Source of the DNA: Trichosphaerium sp. ATCC 40318
Taxonomy: Eukaryota; Discosea; Flabellinia; Trichosidae
Direction: 5' to 3'
Assembly: GCA_038496445.1 (NCBI GenBank)
Contig: JALMLS010000455.1
Span: forward strand, 558,001-622,000
DNA length: 64,000 nucleotides
Below, one piece after another: positions 12,256-27,095 of this stretch. Below the pieces are notes generated by a model. The model ran no database searches. It was given only the letters and a program-made list of their open reading frames with translations, and had not been told where the DNA came from. The translations under genes were made by a program, and so were the position numbers. Every line of letters starts with the position of its first letter. Positions within the stretch are counted from its first letter, which is position 1.

Positions 12256-13503
12256 TTAAACTACATACCTTAGTACGCCAATAGGTCTTATATTATCATC
12301 GACTACATAAACGCGATGCACTTTATGTACAATGATCTTTAAAAGAACAATCTCCAAGCTGTCTTTGAGAGATACATAGACAGGAGGCTTAACCTCGTAA
12401 GTTAGCTAAACAAACCATTCTATCGACATACCTTTGCATAGCCGTGTACTTTACGAATAAATTCCATAACGTTTAACGCCAATGAATGGAAAGAATGAGA
12501 TGATATTCCCTAAAAATACCTCAATCACGTGTTAAATACATTAAATCAGTTGACATACCAAAAGATCCGTTGCGCTAAAATTAGCAACCAATCGCCTGTC
12601 TTCATTCACTACTGCTAATGCGGATATTGACTGTGCGTTTATTCTTAGAAGCGAAGATACTACAGGTTCATTATCACGTGAACATTCCACCTATTTTAGT
12701 GAGAAGAGATTTAATGAAATCAAAGTAGACGTACAGCTTTCATAGGTAAGGTGAGAATTTCTCCGAGAGGAAGTGTGCATTTTAATCCAAGGGTTGGGCC
12801 ATAGGGAGCCAGAAATTCGGCTATATCTGATTGAGATATTACATTGATAACTACTCTTGGTTCTGTAGCACTACAGACAGCAACTCGATGTACTCCTTAT
12901 GATATGTTTAAAAACAGTTTATCAAAAATCTATTATTTACCTGTAGCGAATATCTCCGCGCATTTCCACAAAGAGTCAGTTTCACTAACAGAACGATACT
13001 CATTACTTTCTGACAAGTTCATTATGTCCTTTACTTTCTAGAATGGTTGATGAGTAAATCAATGTCAAGACTATTAAGAGCAATGCTCAAAATAGCAGCA
13101 AAAGCGCTTGCCTGTTTTTTGAGACATTCGCCTAGTTTGCCCATGAAGTCTTTACCAATGATTGCTGCTTGAGCATCACCGAATATTAATCCGATAACGT
13201 ACGAAACAATGTCGAGTACATCAACAAATCCGAGAATAAGTTGGTTGTCTTAGGAATCGATTAAAAACAAGCAATCATTGCCTGATGATAACATACCTAC
13301 AACGACTGACGAAAGTAATTTTTTAATTGCCAGCTGTTCGATAACAGATGAGAGAAAGTCATTTCTACAGCTTAATCAGTGACATGATGTCGTTTGATGG
13401 CTGAAAAAAAACGTTCAAAAAAAAAAGTTTCGTACGAGTTTGACGTTACAATTGCCCTTGGACGCACAGCATCCTTTACTTGGGCCAATTTCATAACGTG
13501 CAT
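12256..13503 (-). CDS. Multi-CBS-domain protein (AMPK-gamma/SNF4-like)
   Basis: The protein begins MHVMKLAQVKDAVRPRAIV and contains repeated cystathionine-beta-synthase motifs: PSNDIMSLIKL, KLLSSVVVDxxNQLILGFVD (the VVDxxxxxxGxVD core), TLPMKAV with SISALAVVNEDRRLV, and VHRVYVVDDNIRPIGVLRYV at the C-terminus. Four half-repeats in this order are typical of AMP-kinase gamma subunits and plant KINbetagamma/CBSX-like proteins, which bind adenine nucleotides and regulate a partner enzyme. About eight exons are split by ~45-60-nt introns. Near 13340-13400 the exon border after PSNDIMSLIKL is not resolved, so the exact frame there is uncertain. The stop lies at 12256-12258. Direct assignment to the AMPK gamma gene is an inference; a stand-alone CBS sensor is the main alternative. 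Confidence 0.8.
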
Positions 13504-15348
13504 ATACAAGGGATGATTAATAGATTGTCCTGTTGCCATTTAGAAGATGTTTGTTTGAATAAATTCACTAAGTAACCATGCTTGCGGCCTAACTTAACAT
13601 GTGTATTTCGGATTCTTAGTGTTCGCACATTTTCAAAGGCACCTAAGAAAAGAATCTGTACGCCATAACGAAGCACTTATGGAAACTTGGGTTTACGAAA
13701 ATTGGTTGCTTTTTACTATGTCAGTATGTAAGTCACGTGTTTGATATTCCTAAAATTTTCGAATTAGCGTTGTTAATTTGATAACGCTTTTAGATGAGTA
13801 TTCCTTGTACATGATTAGACACTCAAACTCAGACTTGTAATCTTTTCGCTAATTATTGGAGGCAGGCTTGTAAATACTCTGCGGTTAGAAACCGTGCAAC
13901 GTGAAAATGTCTTCTTTACTGAAAATGTAGCGATTACTGGCATCGCTTGTTTATCTACCATTGAGTGTATACTATTTCAGCACTACTAGCTACCCAATAT
14001 AGCCAGTAAGCTGCTGGTATTTATACATCCAAACTGTACGATTTCAATCAATACGTTTTGTTCGACAGTCAGTTACAAACTAGTAGCAAAACAGTTTTAT
14101 GATACCAACAACAACTTTGAAGGGTTCGTGTACCCTCAACGGATTACAAGGAACCATACAACCAGTCAAAAAAGTGCGAAGTGTTTCCTCGGGAAAAAAT
14201 TCACAATGTAGATAACTCACCGTTCTAATTCTTTAGTAGTATGCCCGCACCAAAAGACTACTGCTTTTTGTGAACTCCAAAAACCGAAACAACACAATAG
14301 TAGGTGATTCGATATGTTGTATTGACTTCACTCGTCCATGGAATAGTTTGTACTTGAGTAGTCCGTACTGAAAGTGATTCACTATAAACACCTAATACAG
14401 CCATGCTCGCTTGAGTTCAGTACTAAGAGACTAGGCAAGGTTTTTTCAATCATAAAGCAAGCTTGTGATATGAAACACTCTTTCTTTCCTGTATTTTTCG
14501 CTGTATCTGTCATGCATCCATGAAACCCTTGTAGAATATTGCAATAGGTATACTTCATAGTCATGTGTATATCACAAATGAAAGCAAAGCTGGGACCAAC
14601 AGGGTTCCTTGTTCCTTTTTTCAGCGTACTCTAGTTGAGATGTACTTTACAGCTATTTTAACGAGCGTATCACAGGTGTGTTACCATAACAAAAACTGCA
14701 GCATCACGCTAGTTGTAAACCATCAAGCATCAAAATGATTATTGCATCCTATATAGATAACCACGAACTCACTTTGAAACGCTCGCCACGGTACGTCACA
14801 ATTTTATTTTAGGTTTCAAAGAATACTAAGACAATTTAATGTACACAAAGTTAGCAACAAAAAAAAAGCCTGCGAACACACTTCTCTACTTTTTTATTAC
14901 AACCGATTAGGGAATAAGTCAATGAGAAGATACTATTCTCCCACGTGATTTTCAATACAAAAAAAAAAACAAAAAAGAACGAGATTTCTCGTGGTGACAC
15001 GGTCAGACTATCTCAACGAAATCACTTTATATTAACGCCAAGTAAGTATAGGGATAAAAAAGATTTGAAATCGACTCGATTTTTCTTTCGTCGCGAAAAA
15101 AACAAACTCAAAACGTGATTTTTGTTGAAAGCGTCTTTATTTCTTTTTATACGTGCCTGTAGTACTTACCGAAGATATCGGACACTATATTTCTTTTACA
15201 CGACGCTTTTTATCCCGAACACAAAAGTGCACGATAATAATGTGTGCACGTGAAAAGCGAGCAGTTTTTGACACTCATCTTTTCATAAAATAAGCCAACA
15301 CAACATCAAACCAACGGCTCCTACCATTAACATAACAATAAGGAGACG
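13504..15348. other. 1.8-kb intergenic region
   Basis: Divergent spacer upstream of both the CBS gene and the lectin gene. A 60-codon minus-strand frame at 14382-14564 is unsupported. Poly-A/T tracts and CACGTG sites (near 13733, 14941 and 15246) are present. Confidence 0.5.
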
Positions 15349-18300
15349 ATGTACAAACAAACAACACAAGTACGTGATCATCCTTGATCCACCCAACCAA
15401 CAAAACCAAAAGACAAGAAGACTGCCTCTTTGTCAAGCAGTTTATTTCACTTTCTTTCTATCGCTCTCTTACAATCTTCTCGTAGACTACATTTCTTGTA
15501 TCATTTTTTCTTCTCGTAGCTCTTGCTACTGGAGACTATGTAGTAGTATTGGGAAACTACAATTTCTTCACTGGATCTGAAATATGCGAGAGCCAACACG
15601 GCTCAACCCTCGCGATAATCAACAGTGAGCAAGACAACTTAGACGCAGCAAACGCTTGCTTGGAATCCGGCTCTCCGGCTTGTATTATTGGAGCCAACGA
15701 CAGGGGAACTGAAGGTACCCAACACTTTTCATTGTAGTATTTGTGAACATTCACACGTTTTCTCTTTACCTTTGTTCTTGCTTCTATCAATCTTTCTATT
15801 CATCGTTTTCTCTTTCCACTTTCTTTCACGATAACTACTTGTTCTCACATTGCTTTCAGGTGTCTTATTTTGGTCTGATAACTCTCCTGTCTCATACAGC
15901 AACTTCTTTGCAAACAACAACGACGCTAGCAATGATTGTGTAACAATGCTAACTGGCCAAGATTTCTTTGAAAAGTGGACTTTCATTTCCTGCTCCGAAA
16001 CCTTTTTGCCAGTACTATGTAACCTTCCAACTGAAGTACTTGAAGGAGAGTATGTCGCCATAGAAGGTTCATTCGACATTACAAATGGACAACCAGCTTG
16101 CATGGAAACATACGGCACTGATCTAGCAAGAATCACAAGTGAATCAGACAACCAAGCTGCAAGGGAAGCATGTGTTTCATCAGGTGCCACAGAGTGTCTG
16201 ATAGGTGCTAGCGACATGGCTAGCGAAGGTACTTTAATTTAACTATTTATTTGTGTCCTTACTTGGAGTTCTAGGTACTTTTGTATGGTTTGACGGTACA
16301 TCAGTTGATTATTCAAACTTTGCTCCTGGCCAAGAAAATAATGGTTTCTTTGATTGCGCGAGTATTCAGTCTACTGGATTGTGGAACTACGAGATATGCG
16401 AAGAGCCAACAAGACTTTCAGTTCTTTGTAATGCTCCGGTACCTTCACCTACTACCCCACCTCCCACAGTCGCACCTACAGCAGCACCAACAGCTCCACC
16501 AACAGTAGCGCCAACAGCGGCACCAACAATGCAACCTACAACGCTGCCACCAACAACTGTTCCTCCAACAACGCTGCCACCTACAACGCTTCCTCCAACA
16601 ACAGAACCTCCAACTACTTTGCCGCCAACTACACTTCCTCCAACCACACTACCGCCTACAACAGCACCTCCGACTACGTTGCCACCTACCACGCTCCCAC
16701 CAACAACTGTTCCTCCAACCACACTACCGCCTACAACAGCACCTCCGACTACTTTGCCTCCTACAACTGAACCTCCAACGACAGAGCCTCCTACCACAGA
16801 ACCACCTACAACGCTACCTCCTACTACTTTGCCTCCTACAACGGAACCACCTACTACTTTGCCTCCTACCACGGAACCTCCTACAACAGAGCCACCAACA
16901 ACTGAACCACCTACAACACTGCCACCAACCACATTACCTCCTACAACGGAGCCTCCAACAACTGAACCACCAACGACTGAGCCTCCTACCACTCAACCCC
17001 CAACTACTGAGCCACCTACAACGCAACCACCTACCACGAAGCCTCCTACCACGGAACCTCCTACAACAGAACCACCAACAACTGAACCTCCTACAACACT
17101 GCCACCAACTACGTTGCCACCTACAACGTTTCCACCAACTACAGCTCCACCTACCACTCAACCACCAACAACAGAGCCACCTACAACGGAACCTCCAACT
17201 ACGGAACCACCAACAACGTTACCTCCAACTACAGAGCCACCTACAACGCAACCACCTACCACGGAGCCTCCTACCACTCAACCCCCAACTACTGAGCCAC
17301 CTACAACGCAACCACCTACCACGGAGCCTCCTACCACGGAACCGCCAACAACTGAGCCACCAACCACTCAACCACCAACAACAGAGCCTCCAACAACACA
17401 ACCACCTACCACTGAGCCGCCAACAACACAGGTACTTAGTAGATTTGCCAATTAGTACTAATGGTTATAGCCTCCAACTACACTACCTCCAACGACGCTA
17501 CCTCCAACTACACTGCCTCCAACGACGGAACCACCAACAACCGAACCACCAACTACAGAACCTCCTACCACTGAACCACCTACAACGGCACCACCAACTA
17601 CAGAGCCACCTACAACGGAACCTCCAACAACTGAACCACCAACAACTCAACCACCTACAACTGAGCCACCTACCACGGAACCACCTACAACCGAACCACC
17701 AACTACAGAACCTCCAACAACTGAACCACCTACAACTGCACCACCTACAACGGCACCACCAACTACAGAGCCACCTACAACGGAACCTCCAACTACGGAA
17801 CCCCCTACTACGGAACCTCCAACGACCACACCACCTACAACGTTACCACCAACTACAGCTCCACCTACTACTCAACCACCAACCACTGAGCCACCTACAA
17901 CGCAACCACCTACCACAGAGCCTCCTACCACAGAACCTCCAACTACTGAGCCACCAACAACTCAACCACCTACAACGGCACCACCAACTACAGAGCCACC
18001 TACAACGGAACCTCCAACTACTGAGCCACCAACAACTCAACCTCCAACAACACTGCCACCAACTACTTTACCACCGACAACTGAGCCTCCAACTACCACT
18101 CCACCTACAACTACTCCACCTACTACTGAACCCCCAACGACGGAACCGCCTACAACTGAACCTCCAACAACTGAGCCACCAACCACACTCCCTCCAACAA
18201 CGGAGCCTCCAACGACCACTCCGCCTACAACGCAACCTCCTACAACAGAGCCGCCTACAACAGAACCTCCTACTACAGCGCCTCCAACAACGGAACCTCC

Positions 18301-19620
18301 AACAACGCTTCCACCTACAACGCTTCCACCAACGACGGCTCCACCTACTACACAACCACCTACAACGGAACCTCCTACAACAGAGCCACCTACAACTGAG
18401 CCGCCAACGACTGAACCCCCAACAACGTTACCACCTACTACTCAACCACCTACAACGGAACCTCCTACAAGTGAGCCGCCTACAACGGAACCTCCAACAA
18501 CGCACCCTCCTACTACAGAACCGCCAACTACAGAGCCTCCAACAACGGAACCACCAACAACGGCACCTCCAACAACGGAACCACCAACTACAGCTCCACC
18601 AACAACTCAAGCTCCAACTACTTTCGCTCCCACAACACTCCCACCAACACGTGCTCTGGACACATGTACAGGATGTTCTTGTACAGTATCCTCAGATGAA
18701 TGTTCCTCATGCCATACAACAGCATGTGCCGCATGTGATTTTACAAACCCACTTTGCTTGACTATAACATCTAGCAACATACCAGGTACGATTTCAATCT
18801 CAAGCACTACCAATAAAGCTTACTTTGTATTTCTAGGTCTAGAAATTGACATGGGTTCTCTTGTAATACCTTGTTTGATCATTAGCGAAGATGTTACTCT
18901 AGCACATGGCGTGCAAGGTTCAAGTGGAAATGACTGTATTCAAGTCCTTTCTGGTGCTTCTATTGTTCATGACATATACCTCGGAGCAGGCGATGATTGT
19001 TTAGAAGCCACAGGAAGTACATACATTCCACCAGTACACGGAGGTACGCTAACACAAAGGTTTTCTTAACTTGCAGTCGTTTTTCTGACTTTGTTTTTTA
19101 GAGTCTGGCTTTGATGCTATTGATGCTTCTGATGTACAATCAATCGAAAACATTGATCTTGGTGGAGATGATGACTGTGTTAAACTAAGCAACACCAATG
19201 TTCTCCAAACAGTAGACATGATAAGTGGCAGCAACTGTCTTATCGCTGATGGAGCTTCAATGCAATTCATCAATACAGGAGACGATCAGAACTGTATTGG
19301 ACTAACAAGTACAACTGTTTCCAACGAAATTATAGGTACGTTAATACTTCGCACTCACTAAAAAATCACGTGTTTTCTGCAAACGATAGAAAACTAAATT
19401 TTTTTCAACAGGTGGAGATGGTGAAACTTGTTTTGATCTCAACACTGTTCTTGGAGACTTCAACCTTTTCGGCGGTAGCGCCGATGATACACTTGTTTTG
19501 GTTGATTCTGATGTCCGAGAACTTGATCCAAAGGGAGGAAGCGACTGTGTAATGCTCTCCAACACTAATGTTGATCAACTCGTCGGAACAGGAGATGATA
19601 TCATCAAAGTGTCCTTGTAA
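15349..19620 (+). CDS. Secreted lectin-mucin protein: two CTLDs, PTT repeat, DDC-repeat tail
   Basis: Exons from ~15520 encode two C-type-lectin-like domains: the first has GNYNFFTGSEICESQHGSTL, ACIIGANDRGTEG, FWSDNSPVSYSNF and ISCSETFLPVLCN; the second has ACMETYGTDLARI, ECLIGASDMASEG, FVWFDGTSVDYSNF and NYEICEEPTRLSVLC. Next comes about 720 residues of a PTTxP five-residue repeat, a likely O-glycosylated stalk, interrupted by a 41-nt intron near 17431-17471. Then a Cys-rich knot (CTGCSCTVSSDECSSCHTT) and a repeated tail with GAGDDCLEATGS, GGDDDCVKLSNTNV, TGDDQNCIGLTSTTV and GGSDCVMLSNTNV, a right-handed parallel-coil-like pattern. It is probably a cell-surface or secreted adhesion/capture protein. 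The 5' end is uncertain: the ATG at 15349 starts a tiny exon and I could not place a convincing signal peptide. AATAAA overlaps the stop. Confidence 0.85.
16447..18650 (+). repeat. 15-bp coding repeat (PTTxP)n
   Basis: Near-uninterrupted 15-bp period encoding P-T-T-x-P with x mostly E, L, Q or A. Synonymous codons (CCA/CCT, ACA/ACT/ACG/ACC) vary between units, so the array has been kept at the protein level rather than newly expanded. Long antisense frames here (Gly/Val-rich or Trp/Arg-rich) are by-products of the period. Confidence 0.95.
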
Positions 19621-19624
19621 ATAA
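19619..19624 (+). promoter_or_regulatory. AATAAA overlapping lectin-gene stop
   Basis: The hexamer shares two bases with the TAA stop at 19618-19620. Confidence 0.5.
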
Positions 19625-20038
19625 AATTAAACTCTTTTTCCAGATTCCATAAGTTTGTAGTGGAGGTTTTTTGAAACAAAGTCCGGTTAAACGAGGGCAA
19701 CACTGCGAACATACAAAATAATATTTGGGCAAAGGTTTAGCACTAGTCTTACTTAACATAATGAACGTAACTTAATTCAGAAATCGCTAAGCGTACCACC
19801 AAACTTTTCACAGTTGAAAGTTTTCCTCGTTCTTAAGCATCAGCACAATGTTTCGCGACGGGCTGTCCATTCAACTCGATTTTTGGGTTACTTTACGTTG
19901 TCAACCGAAAGTGAATAGGCTCGTTAATCGCTTGCATTCACGCCCTACCTACAAAGTACACTAGAGCGTGAACAAATAGAAATCAACACGTGTCAATTCT
20001 TTTTATTGACATTGGGGTATGTGGTACAGAAATATTTC
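19621..20038. other. Convergent spacer
   Basis: Between convergent lectin and esterase genes. Nothing recognisable beyond one CACGTG near 19988. Confidence 0.5.
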
Positions 20039-22300
<2,262 letters not shown>

Positions 22301-23069
22301 TTTTCCTTTTTATCTGAAGTAACAAATTAGTCGATGAAAAATCTTGACCTATGATCCAGGATTTGCTCTTGTGCTAGTGTACTCGCTTATTCTAAGAAAA
22401 GCTGTATTTGACGAGAAGATCATCGAACTCGGGTTTAGAATGGTAGTCAAAAAAAGAGAGCGTGGAATACAATGTCAACGCTGGACAACAAGTTGTTTTT
22501 ACACTTCTCTTAACATCTGATTAAAGAGCCTACACCGTCACGTATCTTAACGGCGCTCCCAAGCACCATCAGTGCTTTATATGCGCCCTTGGCGATAAAC
22601 AAGTGTTCCAAAAGTATCACTTGTTGGCCATCGCAGCTGCTACAAATACTCACCTTACAATACGCTATGCAAGAAGGGAACTTGGAAAAGCTGGTATTCA
22701 ACATAGTTGGAGCAAAATTTTATGAGAATGGCAACTTGAGAAAAACTATGTTCTTCAAACACAGCCAAGATGAAAGTTTTAACAAAGAAATGCTCACAAA
22801 AGGTAATCTGAAGGTTATAAACAGAAAAATATGTCCTAGACAACTGTTCGTTTATGAAAGCGGAACATCGTCAACTCGCAGAGAAAATGAACTGAAACAA
22901 ATTGAAGCAGCTATGGATGTTTAAACAAAACAATAATAAAATACAATGTACTTTTACACTACCACAACGTTGAGGACCTTGACTACGAATTTTAAGACAG
23001 TTAACATCTTTATTAGAGCAAGCTCTGGAAACTTAAGGCTTGTACTAAGGTTGGAGGCACTTTTTAATG
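22301..23069. other. Spacer upstream of esterase with one dubious frame
   Basis: A plus-strand frame at 22589-22924 (111 codons, ending IEAAMDV) is open back to about 22519 and has ordinary amino-acid composition, but no family, no splice partner and no clear promoter. It may be a small lineage-specific gene or chance. Confidence 0.3.
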
Positions 23070-25480
23070 CTAACTGGTACCATAGCAACCAGATTCGTTT
23101 GGTCCTGTCTGACTCATCCATACTGATTCACGCCAATTTTGTAGTTCGAGTTTCATTTGTTTAGCAAGGTCCAAATGCTGGCTTTTTACGTCATGCTATT
23201 TCATGAAGACTCAGTAATGGGTAAAGCATTACGAACTGCGCAGTTCAAAGACACGCAAAAAAAATCCAGAAAAAAGAAGTTATTGACTTACCTGTTCGCT
23301 GAAGTCTTCAACCACGTTGTACAAATATGTTTCGCTGATCTTTCCTTTATTTGGACTACTATCATCCTTTTCTGAACCAAAAACGTAAGAAAAACGTCTT
23401 GGTTATGTAAACACGTGACTGTACCTATTTTTGCATATAACTTCCACTCATTGTCTACCCAAGTAGCATGCCAACCGTAATCCATACTAACAGATTCATA
23501 AGACATTGAAAGAGGTGCAGGATATCAAGTTTGCGTACTTTGCACCATTGCCACTGCCAATATCAAACTCGAATCCAACAGGCTTAGATCTATTCGACGA
23601 CGCTGGATTTTCAAGAGTTGGAATCAAAGACATACCATCCAACGGCCAAGAAGAGTTAGGTTCTAGCTTTAGAATATCCATCACTGTAGGCAAGAAGTCT
23701 ATGAAAGAGAATCAACAACTAAGTGCCTTCACAGAGAGTATTTCTTACCAGAAGAAACAGCGGGAAACGAAGTATGAGCATTCTTTGTGATTTTTTTAGG
23801 CCACTCTATCATCCCGGCAACACGAACTCCACCTTCAAACAAAGATCGTTTACGGCCCCTTTGATGAGAAATACCGTTACAAATCACCACTATAAATGAA
23901 TTGGGAGTACCTCAATCCGTTAGTTGATCCAGGCCAATCGGTACTTCCGTACGGACCAGCACCATCTCCCTAAAAGAAAATAATCATTGCTCCTGATAAA
24001 AAAGAAAGAAATCAAAAACCCACGTGCCGCAGGTCCATTATCTGCTGTAAACCATAACATAGTATTATCGGCAACATCATGTTCTTTGAGAAGATCACGA
24101 ACCCTTCCAACCTGTACATCAAGAGCAGAAAGATCACCAAAGTAATCCAGTTGCGCTGAAGAGTAGTTTGGGTTTTTATTTTGGTAGTACTCCCTCCATT
24201 TTGGTGTGGCAAGAAATTCAACATGAACAGCCTAAAGGAGAGAACCATTTAATGAATATATAAGGAAACAACAAAATTTGGCGCACGTGAAGCCATATCA
24301 AAACCATGAAAGGACCTTCTTTGTTTTCCTTTAGGAAATCTTCAAAATGATCTACCAACCATTCGCTATCATCTCCTGTTTCCATAGAAGTCTCATTTTT
24401 AATACCATCAGGTGATGTATTGTCTTCCATCCAATAGTTAACGCAGGCGAAATGAGATCCACCTAATAATCGTAGGTTGTTAACATAAAAACATTTTGTA
24501 GTCAGGGTTTTTTCTAAACAGCTGAAGTGTTTTTGAGATACCATAGTGTCCAGTAATACAACTTCCAGTAAAGGGAGGAAAACAACCACAATTCATCGTA
24601 GCTGATGGTGCGCTTCTCTCTGTAGAGTACCTTCAAGACGTCACAATGGCTATTCTTAAACAAATCTTAAGGTACCAAGAGTCAAATCCGTGCATTCCTG
24701 GGTGCGAAACTGGCCATTTCTTGTTGCCTCCTGTTTGACTAGTGAGTGATCTACAGCTCAAAATATGGTATACGTGCCTGTAAGCTTTTTAAAATCACCG
24801 AGATGCCTTGCGAAATCATTAACTACAAAAGCAAATGTTTTTTGTTAATACCATTTTCCTATATGTTTAGTTGTATATCCTGCTTGTTTAGCAGCTTCAG
24901 CAACTGTGAAAACGCTTGATAACACATAAGTAAGGAAATTATATTGATTAGGTATCATACTCGGTTGGTAGGGCCATTTTCTCGGGTTTGGCAAAGTCAG
25001 GAGTATCTTCAATAGTGTCAACAAAGTAACAAAAACTAACTGTTGTACGTACTACCCCCAACATTAGCAGTGTAAATACATTCTCTATTATGATTACGAC
25101 CAGTAAGTACTGTAGATCTTGTAGGAGAACAGACAGGTCCACCAGAATAAAACCTAAACCAAAAAATAAATCACGTGTGGTTGACTAAGAAAAGTAGAGC
25201 AACCTTTCAAAAACCACTGTATTTCGGGAAGTTGACATTGCGTCTAGATTAGGTGTAGAAGCCTTGAAGAAAGAGTTGTGCGTCGATGGAGATATTAAGA
25301 CGTACAGTTCCGTTATTATAACCCATGTCACCCCAACCCATGTCCTACACAACGTAAATTAGTTTCCTTCATTTTTTTAGTTTATTGACTTACGTCAGCG
25401 AGTATAAAGACGAAATTCGGCTTTTGGGCATAGGAAACTGATAAAAGTACCACCAGTACTAGAATAAGCAACTTTGGCAT
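23070..25480 (-). CDS. Sulfatase (arylsulfatase family)
   Basis: Signal peptide [18 protein letters not shown] leads into [11 protein letters not shown] and [13 protein letters not shown], the N-terminal Asp-Asp metal site. The activation motif [18 protein letters not shown] (C-x-P-x-R, whose Cys is oxidised to formylglycine by a sulfatase-modifying enzyme) lies near 25090-25145. Further blocks are HIGKWHFG-type text near 24850, [44 protein letters not shown] and [20 protein letters not shown], in family order. The C-terminus reads [20 protein letters not shown] and ends CYGTS. More than ten exons, introns ~45-60 nt (one ~110 nt before the last exon). Product is probably lysosomal or secreted and removes sulfate from glycans or lipids. 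Complete by all visible motifs. Confidence 0.93.
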
Positions 25481-26789
25481 GTTTTTCAAACTTCACGTGC
25501 GTGTAAAATCGAAAAACTGAAAACTTTGCAAAGTCAGTTTGACCCAAAATACATTAAGTCAGAGGCACTTAACTGTGGCTAGTACGACAGATTATGGCTA
25601 TGATCTGGTCATGCCTTAGGCCTTACAAATATTCGTTACAAGTTAAACTTTGTCTCAGATGGGACCGAAATAAGATACTAGCAAAAGTGTTTGGTTTTCA
25701 CGTGCTACAGGCATGTAGTGCTTCACTTCGTTAAATCAACGCTCATAGTACTAGCGTTGCTATGTTGAAGGAAAGTTAACAGCGGGTTTCAGGAGGTTGT
25801 GGATTTTCACTAAAACCATTTTCGGCTTTTTTGCATCTCGCTCACAACACTCAGTACAAATAGTAGACTTGACTCTCCTAGGCACACAAAGGCCTTACAC
25901 AAGCAGAAAAGTTTAAGTGGAAAGTCGACAAGTTATTTATTAGGTTGGGTACGTTCAAATTAGACTAGGTGCTGTCAAAGCACAAAGAGACTTAGAACTA
26001 CTAGAGCTGACATTAATTTAAAGAGTTTTCTTCGGATTGGAAAGGTGCTAGATGGTGAAGTACAGGTATTGCATAAATTAGCATAGTTGGCATAACGCCC
26101 TTCCGTTATGGATGAATAATTTGAATATTCAAATACAGCCTACATTCACAAATATTAACGACTAAAAAATTCATTCATTATTCATGCACACAGTAAACGG
26201 TCGAAAATTGTGCAATTTGATGGCTTCATCCCAAAATGTAATAATTTGCTATTCAAATAAAGCCTTCAAGCACAGCATGACAAACTACTGATATTTTTAA
26301 GTTTTTTGATTACAGTGACACGTGATATTTCCAGTTTTTAGATTGAATAAAATCGTTTACTGTTAATCATTCGTACTTTCTCATGTAAAGAACCGTGGTA
26401 TTTGTTCGATGTTTCTCGATGGGATTTCACATAAAGAAGTTATTAACAACCTATTGATAGTAGTGGGTGTAGTCACGTTCTTGTGTTGGGGCCATAGTTT
26501 TTTCCGAATTTTCCGAAAACAAATGGTGTTCTGTACTAAAGTCAATTCGAAATTTTCAAAAACAACAAAGATCTAATACATTGTATTAATACTTGCTAAC
26601 GCTAAAAATCGCGAAAGAAGTGCTCGTGCAGCAAAGTGTGTATCGAGAAGACCAAAGTTGGTTGGTCGCATCATTCTTGTTTCACTGACTTTAAAAAAAT
26701 CAAAATCAATAACCAACACAGCACACACAACAACTAAACAAATAAAAAAAGTCCAATCAATATGTCAAACAAACAGGGATCAAGAAACA
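25481..26789. other. Divergent spacer with dispersed-repeat copy 2
   Basis: 1.3 kb without a supported gene. Holds CACGTG near 25494, 25698 and 26320 and the repeat at 26091-26130, followed by further AT-rich palindromic pieces (TTGAATATTCAAATA). Confidence 0.5.
26091..26130 (+). repeat. 40-nt dispersed repeat, copy 2
   Basis: Matches 9331-9370 at about 31 of 40 positions, same orientation. Confidence 0.5.
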
Positions 26790-27095
26790 ATGCCAACAAG
26801 ACAAAGAAACGTGTTACTAGAAAAGGACAAGAAAGTTATCTACAATGAAAAGCATGAAGGAATATTAAAGGAATGGAATGAAGACGGCCAGAATAAACAG
26901 CAAAAGGAGTACAAGAATGGTTTATTAAACGGCAAACAATATGTCTACGAGGACGGACAACTTATTAATTGCAATCACTTTGTGAATGGTGAGTTGGATG
27001 GAAAACACCAAGAATGGTACGACAACGGACAAATCAGAAATGGACAACTTATACGTCAGTTTAATGTTAAGGACAACATTCGTCGATTGAAGTAG
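26790..27095 (+). CDS. YwqK/MORN-type repeat protein, 101 aa
   Basis: Single-exon frame with tandem ~22-residue units of the YwqK/MORN_2 kind: HEGILKEWNEDGQ, LNGKQYVYEDGQ and LDGKHQEWYDNGQ share the G-x-x-x-x-W/Y-x-x-x-G-Q pattern. I start at MPTRQRNVLL (26790); an in-frame upstream ATG at 26658 gives a basic extension that looks untranslated. Such repeats are common in bacteria and are abundant in amoeba-infecting giant viruses. Lack of introns contrasts with neighbours, but at 300 nt this is weak. It ends DNIRRLK; degenerate repeat units continue after the stop, so the present frame may be the surviving 5' part of a longer gene. Confidence 0.6.
   Translation: MPTRQRNVLLEKDKKVIYNEKHEGILKEWNEDGQNKQQKEYKNGLLNGKQYVYEDGQLINCNHFVNGELDGKHQEWYDNGQIRNGQLIRQFNVKDNIRRLK

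Noticed and set aside
15729-16217. 162-codon minus-strand frame
   Set aside because: Lies antisense to the lectin domains whose Cys/Trp pattern is clearly real.
16387-18355. Long antisense frames rich in Gly-Val-Ser or Trp-Arg-Cys across the PTT repeat
   Set aside because: They are forced by the 15-bp period of the sense repeat and have no start, signal or splice support.
16447-18650. Array that might look like a CRISPR or satellite
   Set aside because: Unit is 15 bp, in frame, with synonymous codon variation and no spacers.
22589-22924. 111-codon plus-strand frame as a gene
   Set aside because: No family, no splice partner, and overlapping minus frames of similar quality.
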